Assembly (NCBI RefSeq): GCF_018603515.1
Contig: NZ_JACATN010000004.1
Coordinates: 744,001-808,000 of the forward strand
DNA length: 64,000 nt
Reading direction: 5' to 3'
Source of the DNA: Zobellia barbeyronii
Lineage (GTDB): Bacteria > Bacteroidota > Bacteroidia > Flavobacteriales > Flavobacteriaceae
The position numbers were made by a program, and so were the translations under genes. Positions 8,983 to 16,822 of this stretch are shown in pieces (position 1 is the stretch's first letter; the number at the start of each line of letters is the position of its first letter). The notes under the pieces were generated by a model, which saw only the letters and a list, made by a program, of their open reading frames with translations, had not been told where the DNA came from and did no database searches.

Positions 8983-9669
8983 TTATTCTCTGTTTTCTAA
9001 CTTATTTTCAGTCTGTAAAATTTTAATGAATTCGTTACGAGGAATTTCTTCTGCGCCTAGACTCTCAAGATGATCGGTATGTATTTGGCAATCGATAAGT
9101 TTGTAGTTCTTACCCTCTAATTCTTGCGCTAGTTTAATAAACGCAAATTTTGAGGCGTTACTCACCGTACTGAACATACTTTCTCCGCAAAAAACAGACC
9201 CCAAATCAATACCGTAAAGTCCACCTACAAGTACATCGTTTTCCCAAACTTCATAAGATGTTGCAAATCCCTTTTCATGCATTAGCAAATAGGCATTTTT
9301 CATTTTTTGGGTAATCCAAGTGCCATCTTGATCTTCTCTTTCTATACTGGAACAGGCATCAATTACCGCTTTAAAACAGGTGTTTTTTGTTAATCGAAAA
9401 CGACCATCACGCAGTACTTTACGCATGCTTTTGGATACTTTTATTTTATGTGGATATAAAACCATTCGTGGATCTGGGCTCCACCATAAAATTAAGGCAT
9501 CATCATTAAACCACGGAAATATTCCGCTTTTATAAGCCAACAGCAAACGCTCCACAGACAAATCACCACCTGCCGCCAAAAGACCTTCGTAATTAGCATT
9601 CTCTACGGAAGGAAATACCAATGCGTCAGATAAAACAATTAATGAATTCTCTTGTTCGTAGCTCACCAC
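8983..9669 (-). CDS. aat: Leucyl/phenylalanyl-tRNA--protein transferase
   Basis: N-end rule enzyme that transfers Leu or Phe from aminoacyl-tRNA to proteins with N-terminal Arg or Lys, marking them for ClpAP degradation. Conserved family blocks are ENANYEGLLAAGGDLSVERLLLAYKSGIFPWF, WWSPDPRMVL and GGLYGIDLGSVFCGESMFS, followed by LIDCQIHTDHLESLGAEEIPR. The start is GTG at 9669. Because the conserved region begins only about 17 residues in, the start may vary slightly. Length (228 aa) is standard. Confidence 0.93.
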   Translation of the reverse strand: MVSYEQENSLIVLSDALVFPSVENANYEGLLAAGGDLSVERLLLAYKSGIFPWFNDDALILWWSPDPRMVLYPHKIKVSKSMRKVLRDGRFRLTKNTCFKAVIDACSSIEREDQDGTWITQKMKNAYLLMHEKGFATSYEVWENDVLVGGLYGIDLGSVFCGESMFSTVSNASKFAFIKLAQELEGKNYKLIDCQIHTDHLESLGAEEIPRNEFIKILQTENKLENRE

Positions 9670-9702
9670 TTTCTGTTTTTAATATATTTCAAAAATAAGA
9701 AA

Positions 9703-9733
9703 AGCCCCGCTAGGTATACATACCTACGGGGCT
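9703..9733 (-). terminator. Strong hairpin terminator after the DUF3127 gene
   Basis: Inverted repeat AGCCCCG-C-TAGGTAT ... ATACCTA-CGGGGCT with one bulged C and a 2-nt loop. On the minus strand it is followed by TTTTCTTATTTTT. It separates the DUF3127 gene from aat. Confidence 0.85.
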
Positions 9734-9762
9734 TCTCAAGTTTTCATCAATCGATTATTCGC

Positions 9763-10140
9763 TTAGAAAGGCAAATCGTCGTGATCTTCTTCGTTAAGAT
9801 TATCAGCTGGCTGAAAAGCTTCTGCTGGTGGTACAGGAGGCATTCCTGCTGCACTTTGCTCAGCTTGTGCACCTTCAATTCTCCAACCTTGGATAGAGTT
9901 AAAATACTTCACCTCACCTTGTGGGTTTGTCCATTCTCTACCTCTTAAGTTGATGCTAACTTTTACATCCTGACCAACTTTAAAGTTGTTTAACAAGTCC
10001 GTTTTATCCTGTACGAACTCTACCATTATATGTTGCGGATACTGCTCATCTGTAGTTAATACAATCTCGCGCTTTCTGAACCCATTGTTACCAAACGTTT
10101 GGGTTTCTCCTACCATTTTTACTTTTCCTTGAACTTCCAT
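9763..10140 (-). CDS. DUF3127 OB-fold-like protein with SSB-type acidic tail
   Basis: A 125-residue cytoplasmic protein of the DUF3127 family. Residues 1-85 show an OB-fold-like strand pattern (MEVQGKVKMVGETQTFGNNGFRKREIVL), then a flexible Pro/Gln/Ala linker (about 88-112). The acidic tip ends DHDDLPF, closely resembling the C-terminal protein-interaction peptide of single-stranded DNA-binding protein (DDIPF). This suggests an SSB-like nucleic-acid binder that recruits replication or repair partners. That role is inference; the family has no assigned function that I know of. It has its own terminator. Confidence 0.8.
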   Translation of the reverse strand: MEVQGKVKMVGETQTFGNNGFRKREIVLTTDEQYPQHIMVEFVQDKTDLLNNFKVGQDVKVSINLRGREWTNPQGEVKYFNSIQGWRIEGAQAEQSAAGMPPVPPAEAFQPADNLNEEDHDDLPF

Positions 10141-10241
10141 GATTATGAATTATATGTGCACTAATTATTTATAGGGATAAAATTACTTTTTATACTATAA
10201 ATCACCTAGAAAAATAAGCAGAAGTTATTAAAGGTTATTAG

Positions 10242-10910
10242 CTATAGTTTATAATAAAACTTTACTCCTAAAGAAGGATTAGGCCTAAAATCGCTCTCCT
10301 CTTTTTCGTAAATAGTCCTAAAACCATGTCTTGGGCGCTCCGCGCTTCCCTCGCGAGCATTTACCAAATTCCCGAACGTAACATCTTTAAATCGGAAACC
10401 GAGACCTCCGTAAAAATTGAATCCCAATCGACTACCTAAATTCAAGAACAGCCCAAACTTTAAATGCATTCCATATTTCTGTCGATTAAAATCGGCCTTG
10501 TCATAAAGAAAATCAACACCATCTTTTCGCTGGTATCCATCGTTCAACAATGTTATTGATTCATCAATGTAAAAAAATTCGGCAGAGATATACTTAGGCG
10601 TTCTTGAACCTTTTCCTAATCTATAGTATATTTCTGGACGTACCTCAAAGAGTGAACCATCTTCGGACTCTCTCTGTGAAAACAGACCTGTTCCCCCACC
10701 TGCACCCAAGTCAAGACCTAGTTTCCAATGCCCTCCTAAGTGTTGAATATAGCCCACACGTAACCTGGGCGAATAGATATCTAATAAAGAAAGTGGACTG
10801 AAAGTAAGATACGAATTGATATCAGAGCTTTTGTTTCTGTAATCATCTTGAGAAAACACATGCTGGACGGACAAAGAAAAAATAATAAACGCAAGTATAT
10901 AAACTCTCAT
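10242..10910 (-). CDS. Probable small outer-membrane beta-barrel protein
   Basis: A 222-residue exported protein with signal peptide MRVYILAFIIFSLSVQHVFS. The mature part shows alternating hydrophobic/polar strands and glycine-aromatic turns (LRVGYIQHLGGHWKLGLDLGAG, LGFNFYGGLGFRF) and ends in GVKFYYKL. A C-terminal aromatic strand of this type is typical of outer-membrane beta-barrels. No specific family is recognised with certainty. It is flanked by minus-strand genes but is not close enough to be an obvious operon member. Confidence 0.55.
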   Translation of the reverse strand: MRVYILAFIIFSLSVQHVFSQDDYRNKSSDINSYLTFSPLSLLDIYSPRLRVGYIQHLGGHWKLGLDLGAGGGTGLFSQRESEDGSLFEVRPEIYYRLGKGSRTPKYISAEFFYIDESITLLNDGYQRKDGVDFLYDKADFNRQKYGMHLKFGLFLNLGSRLGFNFYGGLGFRFKDVTFGNLVNAREGSAERPRHGFRTIYEKEESDFRPNPSLGVKFYYKL

Positions 10911-11000
10911 AAGGTGTGTTGGTTTTTAGTTTATTCTAGTTTTAACTAGAACACTTCCCAACTATTTAAACCCTACTAAAATACTGGTTTTCCAGTAGTT

Positions 11001-11885
11001 TTACTTCGCTAATAGTATCTTCCAAGCAGACAGTACATCATTTTGCTGTAAAAGCTCTTTTGCTTTTTCTTCTAACATCCCTCTATCTCCTCCACTAATA
11101 ATAGATCGTATTTCTACATGTGATGAAACAAATTCTTCTACAGCTTTGTGGTCGGGAATTTCTTCCACATTACCCAACATACCCAAATCATTACCGGTCA
11201 AAACTTTACTTAACCTTATATGTTCAGGAATCTGATCAATACCAATACCCAAAGAAGATAAAGGTTTAGGCACTTCAAACAAACCTAAGTTGGCCCTACT
11301 ATACCAATTACCTCCCATACGGGCTACTTGATCTATCTTACGTTGGTCAATAACTCCATTCTCATCTAAAACGTCTGGATCTACATGAACTTTGACTACT
11401 TCTGCAAAAATTAAATTACCAGCTCCACCTTCACGGCCTAATGCTTCAACCTTTGTCACTTTACATTCAAATTGTACCGGAGACTCTGCTACTCTAAAAG
11501 GTTTTACAATATCCGAAGGCAACATTGTTAATCCAGATTTCTCAAACTCATTTACATCCTTTCCGTATTCCGTGCTAGAAAGTGACATCTGCTGCACCAT
11601 TTTATAATTAACAATATTTATGACCACTTCCATAGTCAGCAAAACATTTTGCAACGTATGCTTGGTAGTATTATCACGCACTCTACGTGCTGGAGAAAAT
11701 ATTAGAATTGGCGGGTTGGCACTAAACACATTAAAAAAACTAAAAGGAGATAAATTGGGATTGCCTTTTTCATCCACAGTGCTCGCAAATGCAATTGGTC
11801 TTGGACCTACAGCTCCTAAAAGGTAACCGTGTAATTGTGCAGTAGTTACCGCCTCTGGAAGTATTGAAATCATTTCTTTTGCCAT
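11001..11885 (-). CDS. Flavin reductase family protein (FMN-binding)
   Basis: A 294-residue protein of the flavin reductase / flavoredoxin-like (DIM6/NTAB) family with a split-barrel FMN site. Motifs include GPRPIAFASTVDEKGNPNLSPFSFFNVFSANPP, the FMN-binding loop, and a late MGGNWYSRANLGLFEVP. The C-terminal 80 residues are an extra helical region common in the Bacteroidota branch. The physiological substrate is unknown; relatives reduce flavins for monooxygenases. Start at 11885 (MAKEMISIL) or the internal ATG 12 bp later. Confidence 0.85.
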   Translation of the reverse strand: MAKEMISILPEAVTTAQLHGYLLGAVGPRPIAFASTVDEKGNPNLSPFSFFNVFSANPPILIFSPARRVRDNTTKHTLQNVLLTMEVVINIVNYKMVQQMSLSSTEYGKDVNEFEKSGLTMLPSDIVKPFRVAESPVQFECKVTKVEALGREGGAGNLIFAEVVKVHVDPDVLDENGVIDQRKIDQVARMGGNWYSRANLGLFEVPKPLSSLGIGIDQIPEHIRLSKVLTGNDLGMLGNVEEIPDHKAVEEFVSSHVEIRSIISGGDRGMLEEKAKELLQQNDVLSAWKILLAK

Positions 11886-11963
11886 AGGATAAAGGTAAGA
11901 AAATTGAATGCATTAAAAACACGCCCGTAAACAGGGTGTACTATAATTTCCTCATATTTACGT

Positions 11964-11971
11964 TATCTTTG
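11964..11971 (+). promoter_or_regulatory. Candidate -7 promoter box of the histidine kinase gene
   Basis: TATCTTTG matches TAnnTTTG and lies 59 bp before the ATG at 12031, giving a leader of about 50 nt. The -33 box is not evident. Confidence 0.35.
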
Positions 11972-12030
11972 ATGAGTTCTTCCTATAATGAAACTCAGGC
12001 ACGAACGGATTCTAAAAGCTATTTATTCGG

Positions 12031-13179
12031 ATGAATTTTAATCCTAAGAACAGGTCTTCCAATCTTACTTTACTCATTGCATCGTTTGCTATTGTGAGCC
12101 TCATCTTGCTGAATACCAATAGTTTTTTTAAGAAATTTAAAGAAGAAGAGCGCCTGAAAATGGAAATCTGGGCCACGGCTCAATCAGAATTTCAACAGTC
12201 TTCAGAAGACACTGACCTAGGAAACCTTCACCTTAAAGTTTTTCAGAACAACACCTCTACCCCAATGATCTTGGTGAATAAAGATGGATCTGTCAAGACC
12301 AATAATATAGACCCAGAAAAGAGTATTGATTCTGTTTATGTACAACGACAGATATTAAAGTTTCAAAGTGAGAACATTCCGATTTCTATTGATCAACAAG
12401 GGGAGCATTTAGCTACTTTATACTATGGTAATTCTGAGGTTTTGAACAAACTAAAGTATTACCCCATAGCCCTTTTGCTAATTATATTTCTGTTCGCTGC
12501 GGTAATTTTCTTCTTTTTTAAAACCAACAAAGCTTCGGAACAGAATAAAGTATGGGCAGGTATGGCCAAAGAAACGGCTCATCAAATTGGCACACCTCTT
12601 TCTTCTTTATTAGGCTGGAACGAACTTTTGAAAACGGAAAATATCAACCCGGAAATCACCAAAGAGATAGCAAAAGACATTACAAGACTTGAAACTATTA
12701 CTGAACGGTTCTCTAAAATTGGGTCATTACCCAAATTAGACACCTATGACATTGTTAAAGAGACCAAGGATGCCTATGAATACCTTAAATTGCGAAGCTC
12801 TAAACTTATAGAATTCTCTTTCACTTCAGATGAGGAAGAAATTCCGGTGATGCTTAACCACACCCTTTTTAACTGGACTATTGAAAATCTTGTAAAAAAT
12901 GGTATTGATGCTATGAAAGGCAAGGGAAGCATTCATATTAAAATCATCAATGAAGGGAAACAGGTTCACATTCAAGTTTCGGATACAGGTCATGGCATAC
13001 CTAAAAGCAACTTCCAAGCAATTTTTAATCCAGGGGTAACTAGCAAAAAAAGAGGTTGGGGGTTAGGTCTTTCATTGGTCAAAAGAATCGTTGAAGAGTA
13101 CCATAAGGGGAAAATAAAAGTACTTTCGTCGAATAAACAGGGTACAGTTATGCAACTTACTTTAAAGACACTAAGTTAG
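12031..13179 (+). CDS. Membrane-bound sensor histidine kinase
   Basis: A 382-residue inner-membrane kinase. TM1 is at about 12-28 and TM2 at about 147-168, framing a periplasmic sensor of about 115 residues. The phospho-acceptor box KETAHQIGTPLSSLLGW has His at residue 184. The HATPase domain follows with N-box ENLVKNGIDAM, G1 box DTGHGIP and G2-like KRGWGLGLSLVKRI. The AHQIGTPLSSL variant of the H-box is frequent in Bacteroidota. No response regulator gene is adjacent, so its partner is unknown. The next gene, 51 bp downstream, encodes a small membrane protein. Confidence 0.88.
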   Translation: MNFNPKNRSSNLTLLIASFAIVSLILLNTNSFFKKFKEEERLKMEIWATAQSEFQQSSEDTDLGNLHLKVFQNNTSTPMILVNKDGSVKTNNIDPEKSIDSVYVQRQILKFQSENIPISIDQQGEHLATLYYGNSEVLNKLKYYPIALLLIIFLFAAVIFFFFKTNKASEQNKVWAGMAKETAHQIGTPLSSLLGWNELLKTENINPEITKEIAKDITRLETITERFSKIGSLPKLDTYDIVKETKDAYEYLKLRSSKLIEFSFTSDEEEIPVMLNHTLFNWTIENLVKNGIDAMKGKGSIHIKIINEGKQVHIQVSDTGHGIPKSNFQAIFNPGVTSKKRGWGLGLSLVKRIVEEYHKGKIKVLSSNKQGTVMQLTLKTLS

Positions 13180-13230
13180 AAGGTTCAATTAAGAGGATAG
13201 TATAATTTTATATTTTTGATACGCAGTAAA

Positions 13231-13572
13231 ATGGCAAATGAAAAGTTAGTGATTATAAAAGAGGCGGACCTGACAAACAACTGTCCGGAATGTTTTAGTC
13301 AAGATTTAAAGCTTTCATTTTATCAAAAGCACAAGCAAGGCAAACTTTTCAACTCCATTACCAATGAAGTTACTTCTAAAATTGTCTGCAACAAATGTGG
13401 AACTGATATCTACCCCGTAAGTTGGACTGACGATATTGAACGAAGCTTTAAATACTACCAAAAAATGGTGGTACCAGATAGAAGTACAGTAACATTTACC
13501 TCTTTATTCTGGATACTTACTCTTTTGTTAGTGGCTGTAGTGGCTGCTGGTGTTTATTTCTTGCTGCAATAA
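13231..13572 (+). CDS. Small membrane protein with two CxxC zinc-ribbon motifs
   Basis: A 113-residue protein from ATG 13231 (MANEKLVIIKEADL); the longer TTG start at 13216 is less likely. It has two CxxC pairs, CPEC near residue 17 and CNKC near residue 51, consistent with one zinc ribbon. A single C-terminal membrane helix follows (about 91-112, FWILTLLLVAVVAAGVYFLL). This is a tail-anchored zinc-ribbon protein of unknown function. It may be cotranscribed with the histidine kinase upstream. Confidence 0.65.
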   Translation: MANEKLVIIKEADLTNNCPECFSQDLKLSFYQKHKQGKLFNSITNEVTSKIVCNKCGTDIYPVSWTDDIERSFKYYQKMVVPDRSTVTFTSLFWILTLLLVAVVAAGVYFLLQ

Positions 13573-13578
13573 AGACTA

Positions 13579-13968
13579 TTACAGTGCGGCTATAATCTTA
13601 GCAGCCGTTTCCTTAAATTCTTCTTCAGAAAGTGAAACCTTATTTTGAAAAGTTGCATCCTGCATATTCGTAAGCGGAATAAGATGCACATGAACGTGAG
13701 GAACTTCTAAACCAATAACGGTCATACCTACCCTTTTACACTCAATAGAAGCCTCTATAGCTTTTCCTATTTTACGTGAAAAAGCCATAAGACCCATATA
13801 TAAATCTTCGTCTAGGTCCATAATCTTATCAACCTCTTTTTTAGGAATACACAAGGTGTGCCCCTTAGCATTTGGGTTGATGTCCAAAAAAGCAAAATAA
13901 TTCTCGTCTTCCGCTATTTTATAACAGGGAATTTCGCCGTTTATGATTTTTGTGAAGATGGAGGCCAT
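13579..13968 (-). CDS. HIT family protein
   Basis: Histidine-triad nucleotide hydrolase or transferase of the HinT type, which typically cleaves AMP-linked substrates. The 129-residue protein has the family start FTKIINGEIPCYKIAEDENYFAFLDINP and the triad HVHVHLIP (His-x-His-x-His) near residue 97, including the nucleophilic histidine. It lies 11 bp downstream of greA on the same strand, so the two form an operon. Length is standard. Confidence 0.92.
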   Translation of the reverse strand: MASIFTKIINGEIPCYKIAEDENYFAFLDINPNAKGHTLCIPKKEVDKIMDLDEDLYMGLMAFSRKIGKAIEASIECKRVGMTVIGLEVPHVHVHLIPLTNMQDATFQNKVSLSEEEFKETAAKIIAAL

Positions 13969-13979
13969 AACTATTTTTT

Positions 13980-14456
13980 TTAAGCTCTTGTAATCTCTAA
14001 GATTTCAAATTTTAAAGTACCGTTTGGCACCGTTATCTCTGCAGTTTCGCCTACTTTTTTACCAAGTAGACCTCTACCGATAGGAGAATTAACAGATATT
14101 TTTCCTGTTTTAATGTCGGCCTCACTTTCAGCGACCAACGTATACTTCATTTCCATACCATTATTTTGGTTCTTCAACTTTACGGTTGACAACACCAAAA
14201 CTTTAGACGTGTCTAGTTGCGACTCATCTATAAGACGGGCATTAGACAGGGTTTCTTCCATCTTTGAAATTTTCATTTCCAACAGACCCTGTGCTTCTTT
14301 AGCAGCATCATACTCGGCGTTTTCAGATAAATCACCTTTATCTCTAGCTTCGCCTATAGCTTGAGAAGCTTTTGGACGTTCAATATCTTTTAAGTGATTG
14401 ACCTCGTCCCTTAATTTTTGTAATCCTTCTTTTGTATAGTAAGATACGTTACTCAT
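13980..14456 (-). CDS. greA: Transcription elongation factor GreA
   Basis: Binds the secondary channel of RNA polymerase and stimulates cleavage of backtracked transcripts. The 158-residue protein shows the N-terminal coiled coil with its acidic tip (GDLSENAEYDAAKEAQ, the D and E residues that act at the polymerase active site). The C-terminal FKBP-like domain contains INSPIGRGLLGKKVGETAEI-type strands (SVNSPIGRGLLGKKVG). Upstream, arms at 14490-14498 and 14531-14539 (AAATCCTCT and AGAGGATTT) form a widely spaced inverted repeat of unknown meaning. Confidence 0.95.
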   Translation of the reverse strand: MSNVSYYTKEGLQKLRDEVNHLKDIERPKASQAIGEARDKGDLSENAEYDAAKEAQGLLEMKISKMEETLSNARLIDESQLDTSKVLVLSTVKLKNQNNGMEMKYTLVAESEADIKTGKISVNSPIGRGLLGKKVGETAEITVPNGTLKFEILEITRA

Positions 14457-14601
14457 GTTATACTCGTTTAATAATCCTGTAAAATAAGAAAATCCTCTAC
14501 ATAAGACGATATATAACCGACTATTTTTAGAGAGGATTTAACGCAAATATACATAATTTTTGATCACTTTTGTTGGACGTATTTTAAATGACAATACCCG
14601 T

Positions 14602-15039
14602 ATGAAGCATTTTTGGAGCATTTTTCTTATCCTATTACTTTTTTCGTGTAGTAATGATGGTGTAGTACGTAATCCTTATATACAGGAACTTGGATTTCGG
14701 TTTGATATGAATCTTAACTTACCCCTTTATAGTGGCCTAACTAATCTGGGAAGTGTAGTATATATAGACAATTCCGGAATAGGTAACAGAGGAGTATATG
14801 TTATTAAATCAAGTTTTGACCAATTCCGAGCGTTTGAAGCAAGTTGTCCAAATCACGTACCCAATGAATGCTCTACTATGACCTTAAAAGGGCAGAACGT
14901 TACTTGCTCTTGCGAAGACTATGAGTACAGCCTTTTTACCGGACAATTACTGAACCGGCCAGATGATGGGAAAAGATATTACGACATGCTAGAATACCGT
15001 GCTACACAAAGTGGCAACATAGTTCTGGTCACGAATTAA
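14602..15039 (+). CDS. Rieske-like lipoprotein
   Basis: A 145-residue lipoprotein from ATG 14602 (MKHFWSIFLILLLFSC, lipobox at the Cys). The upstream ATG at 14560 would hide the signal and is rejected. The C-terminal half resembles a Rieske fold: EASCPNHVPNECSTM followed 20 residues later by CSCEDYEYSLFTGQLL. In a true Rieske protein the ligands would be CxH ... CxxH. Here the spacing is CPNH and CSCEDY, so the second histidine is missing and an iron-sulfur cluster may not form. It is divergent from greA. Confidence 0.6.
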   Translation: MKHFWSIFLILLLFSCSNDGVVRNPYIQELGFRFDMNLNLPLYSGLTNLGSVVYIDNSGIGNRGVYVIKSSFDQFRAFEASCPNHVPNECSTMTLKGQNVTCSCEDYEYSLFTGQLLNRPDDGKRYYDMLEYRATQSGNIVLVTN

Positions 15040-15046
15040 ACCAAAG

Positions 15047-15706
15047 TTATTCATTTCGATATCTATCCATAATTACCTTAAATAATTCTCCCGTGCTTGG
15101 TGGCGTATAGGAAATGGCATTTGCACCAGCTTCTATTGCTGCTAAAATAGATTCATCTGTTTTTCCTCCTGTAGCAATTATTGCCACTTCATCATTAATA
15201 TCGCGAATGCGCTTTATGATGTCTGTAGTTTTACCAGCTCCAGAAACATTAAAAATATCTATCCCAGCCTTTATCCGCCCCTTTATATCGTCTTTTTCCG
15301 AGACAATGGTAATGGTGACAGGAATATCTATTCTATCCTTTAACTGCCTTATAAGGTCATTAGGCGCCGGTTTGTTAAGCACTACACCCAACGCTCCTTG
15401 AAAATCTGCATGAACTGCCAATTCAACCGATCGGTTACCTGTGGTAATTCCCCCTCCTACTCCGCAGAAAATAGGCTTATCTGCCGCTAAAATCAGTGCA
15501 TTGGAAATGGTGGGCTGTGGTGTAAACGGATATACGGCAATAATGGCATTTGCATTCGTATTCCGAATAATGGCAACATCTGTGCTAAAGAGGAAAGACT
15601 TTAGCAATTGACCAAAAACACGAATACCAGAGCATTCGTCAATAATTTCAGGTACAGCAACGATATTCTTGCGCAGCTTGCTACCAAAAGCAGGTATTTT
15701 TTTCAT
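15047..15706 (-). CDS. TIM-barrel protein of uncertain function
   Basis: A 219-residue protein with a beta/alpha-barrel pattern. Phosphate-binding-like loops are GVGGGITTGNRS near residue 83 and ATGGKTDESILAAIEAGANAISYTPP near residue 175. The family is often labelled hydrolase in Flavobacteriaceae, with no defined substrate that I know. The loops resemble those of phosphosugar-binding barrels. Its stop is close to the downstream Rieske-like gene on the opposite strand, and it starts 7 bp after the Gfo/Idh/MocA gene, so those two form an operon. Confidence 0.55.
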   Translation of the reverse strand: MKKIPAFGSKLRKNIVAVPEIIDECSGIRVFGQLLKSFLFSTDVAIIRNTNANAIIAVYPFTPQPTISNALILAADKPIFCGVGGGITTGNRSVELAVHADFQGALGVVLNKPAPNDLIRQLKDRIDIPVTITIVSEKDDIKGRIKAGIDIFNVSGAGKTTDIIKRIRDINDEVAIIATGGKTDESILAAIEAGANAISYTPPSTGELFKVIMDRYRNE

Positions 15707-15712
15707 CTTAAC

Positions 15713-16702
15713 TTATAAATTACCCAAAATGCTATCCATTACCCAACTGGTATGCACTGCCGTTTTACCGGTTGAAGGATGAGTTTGTTTCCCTAATAAA
15801 TCCTTTTTCAAGTTTTCTACATGGAATTTTTGCACATGTTCAGGGTGTTCAATGAACAGCTTTTCTTCACCTTTTGTATTAGCTAATACAACATCGGCCT
15901 CTTCAAAAACGGCGAAACTGATTTTACCTTCGCTACCGTAAATCTCAACTAAATCTTCTCTTTGGTGAGTGCCAAAATTCCATGTACCTGAACCTGTAAT
16001 TCCATTTTCATGAAGCCAATGCCCCGTAATGGCATCTTTAGCAGAGTATAATCCTTGTTGATTTAGCGCCGTACCGGAAACACTTTTAAAATCGCCCAAT
16101 AAATACGCGAAGAGGTCTAGTCCGTGACTAGCCAAATCATCAAAATAACCTGCAGGAGCCACTTTAGCATCCGTACGCCAATTGTACTCTCCACTCAAAT
16201 CTATATCGTTAGGTGGCTTACCTAAAAACCATCTAATATGGCGCACTTGTCCAATTTCATTAGCATCTAACCATTCCTTTACCTTTAAAAAACGAGGTAA
16301 AGAACGGCGATAATAAGCAACAAATAGTGGTAATTTCTTTAGTTCAAAAGCTTTTTGGATTTCAAGACTATCAGCATAGCTTGGAGCCATTGGCTTTTCA
16401 ATACAACAAGGCTTACCCGCTGCGGCAACTTTTAGAGCATATAGTTTATGACTGTCGGGAGGTGTGGCTATATAAACCGCGTCTACCTCATCATCATTTA
16501 TAAGTGCATCCGCATCTGAATAGTATTTGGACACGCCATGCCTTTTAGCATAGTCAGCGGCTTTGTTGGCATCACGGCGCATTACGGCCACTACTTCAAA
16601 ACCATCTGTTTTTTGATAAGCTGGTCCGCTTTTGATTTCAGTTACATTACCGCAACCTAAAATACCCCAGCGGATTTTAGTTTTATTCATCGTTTCACTC
16701 AT
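15713..16702 (-). CDS. Gfo/Idh/MocA family oxidoreductase
   Basis: NAD(P)-dependent oxidoreductase, probably acting on a sugar or polyol. The N-terminal Rossmann fold has IRWGILGCGNVTEIKSGPAY (GxGxxT type). The nucleotide-binding and catalytic region DAVYIATPPDSHKLYALKVAAAGKPCCIEKPMA holds the conserved EKP lysine near residue 100. The C-terminal alpha/beta domain follows, with a DLASHGLDLFAYLLG segment that holds the catalytic His/Asp region. 329 residues is typical. It is cotranscribed with the TIM-barrel gene. The substrate cannot be read from sequence. Confidence 0.88.
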   Translation of the reverse strand: MSETMNKTKIRWGILGCGNVTEIKSGPAYQKTDGFEVVAVMRRDANKAADYAKRHGVSKYYSDADALINDDEVDAVYIATPPDSHKLYALKVAAAGKPCCIEKPMAPSYADSLEIQKAFELKKLPLFVAYYRRSLPRFLKVKEWLDANEIGQVRHIRWFLGKPPNDIDLSGEYNWRTDAKVAPAGYFDDLASHGLDLFAYLLGDFKSVSGTALNQQGLYSAKDAITGHWLHENGITGSGTWNFGTHQREDLVEIYGSEGKISFAVFEEADVVLANTKGEEKLFIEHPEHVQKFHVENLKKDLLGKQTHPSTGKTAVHTSWVMDSILGNL

Positions 16703-16822
16703 ATAGCCATTACTTTGAATCCGTAGTAAAAATAACGGATTTAAGCACAGCTTGCGAAGCCCGATGAAACTAATTCAACAAGTTTTTAATGCAATCCGTT
16801 TACGCGTAAATGACTAGTACCA

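Noticed and set aside
14490-14539. Inverted repeat upstream of greA as a terminator or riboswitch
   Set aside because: The arms are only 9 bp with a 32-bp gap and no T-tract; insufficient support.
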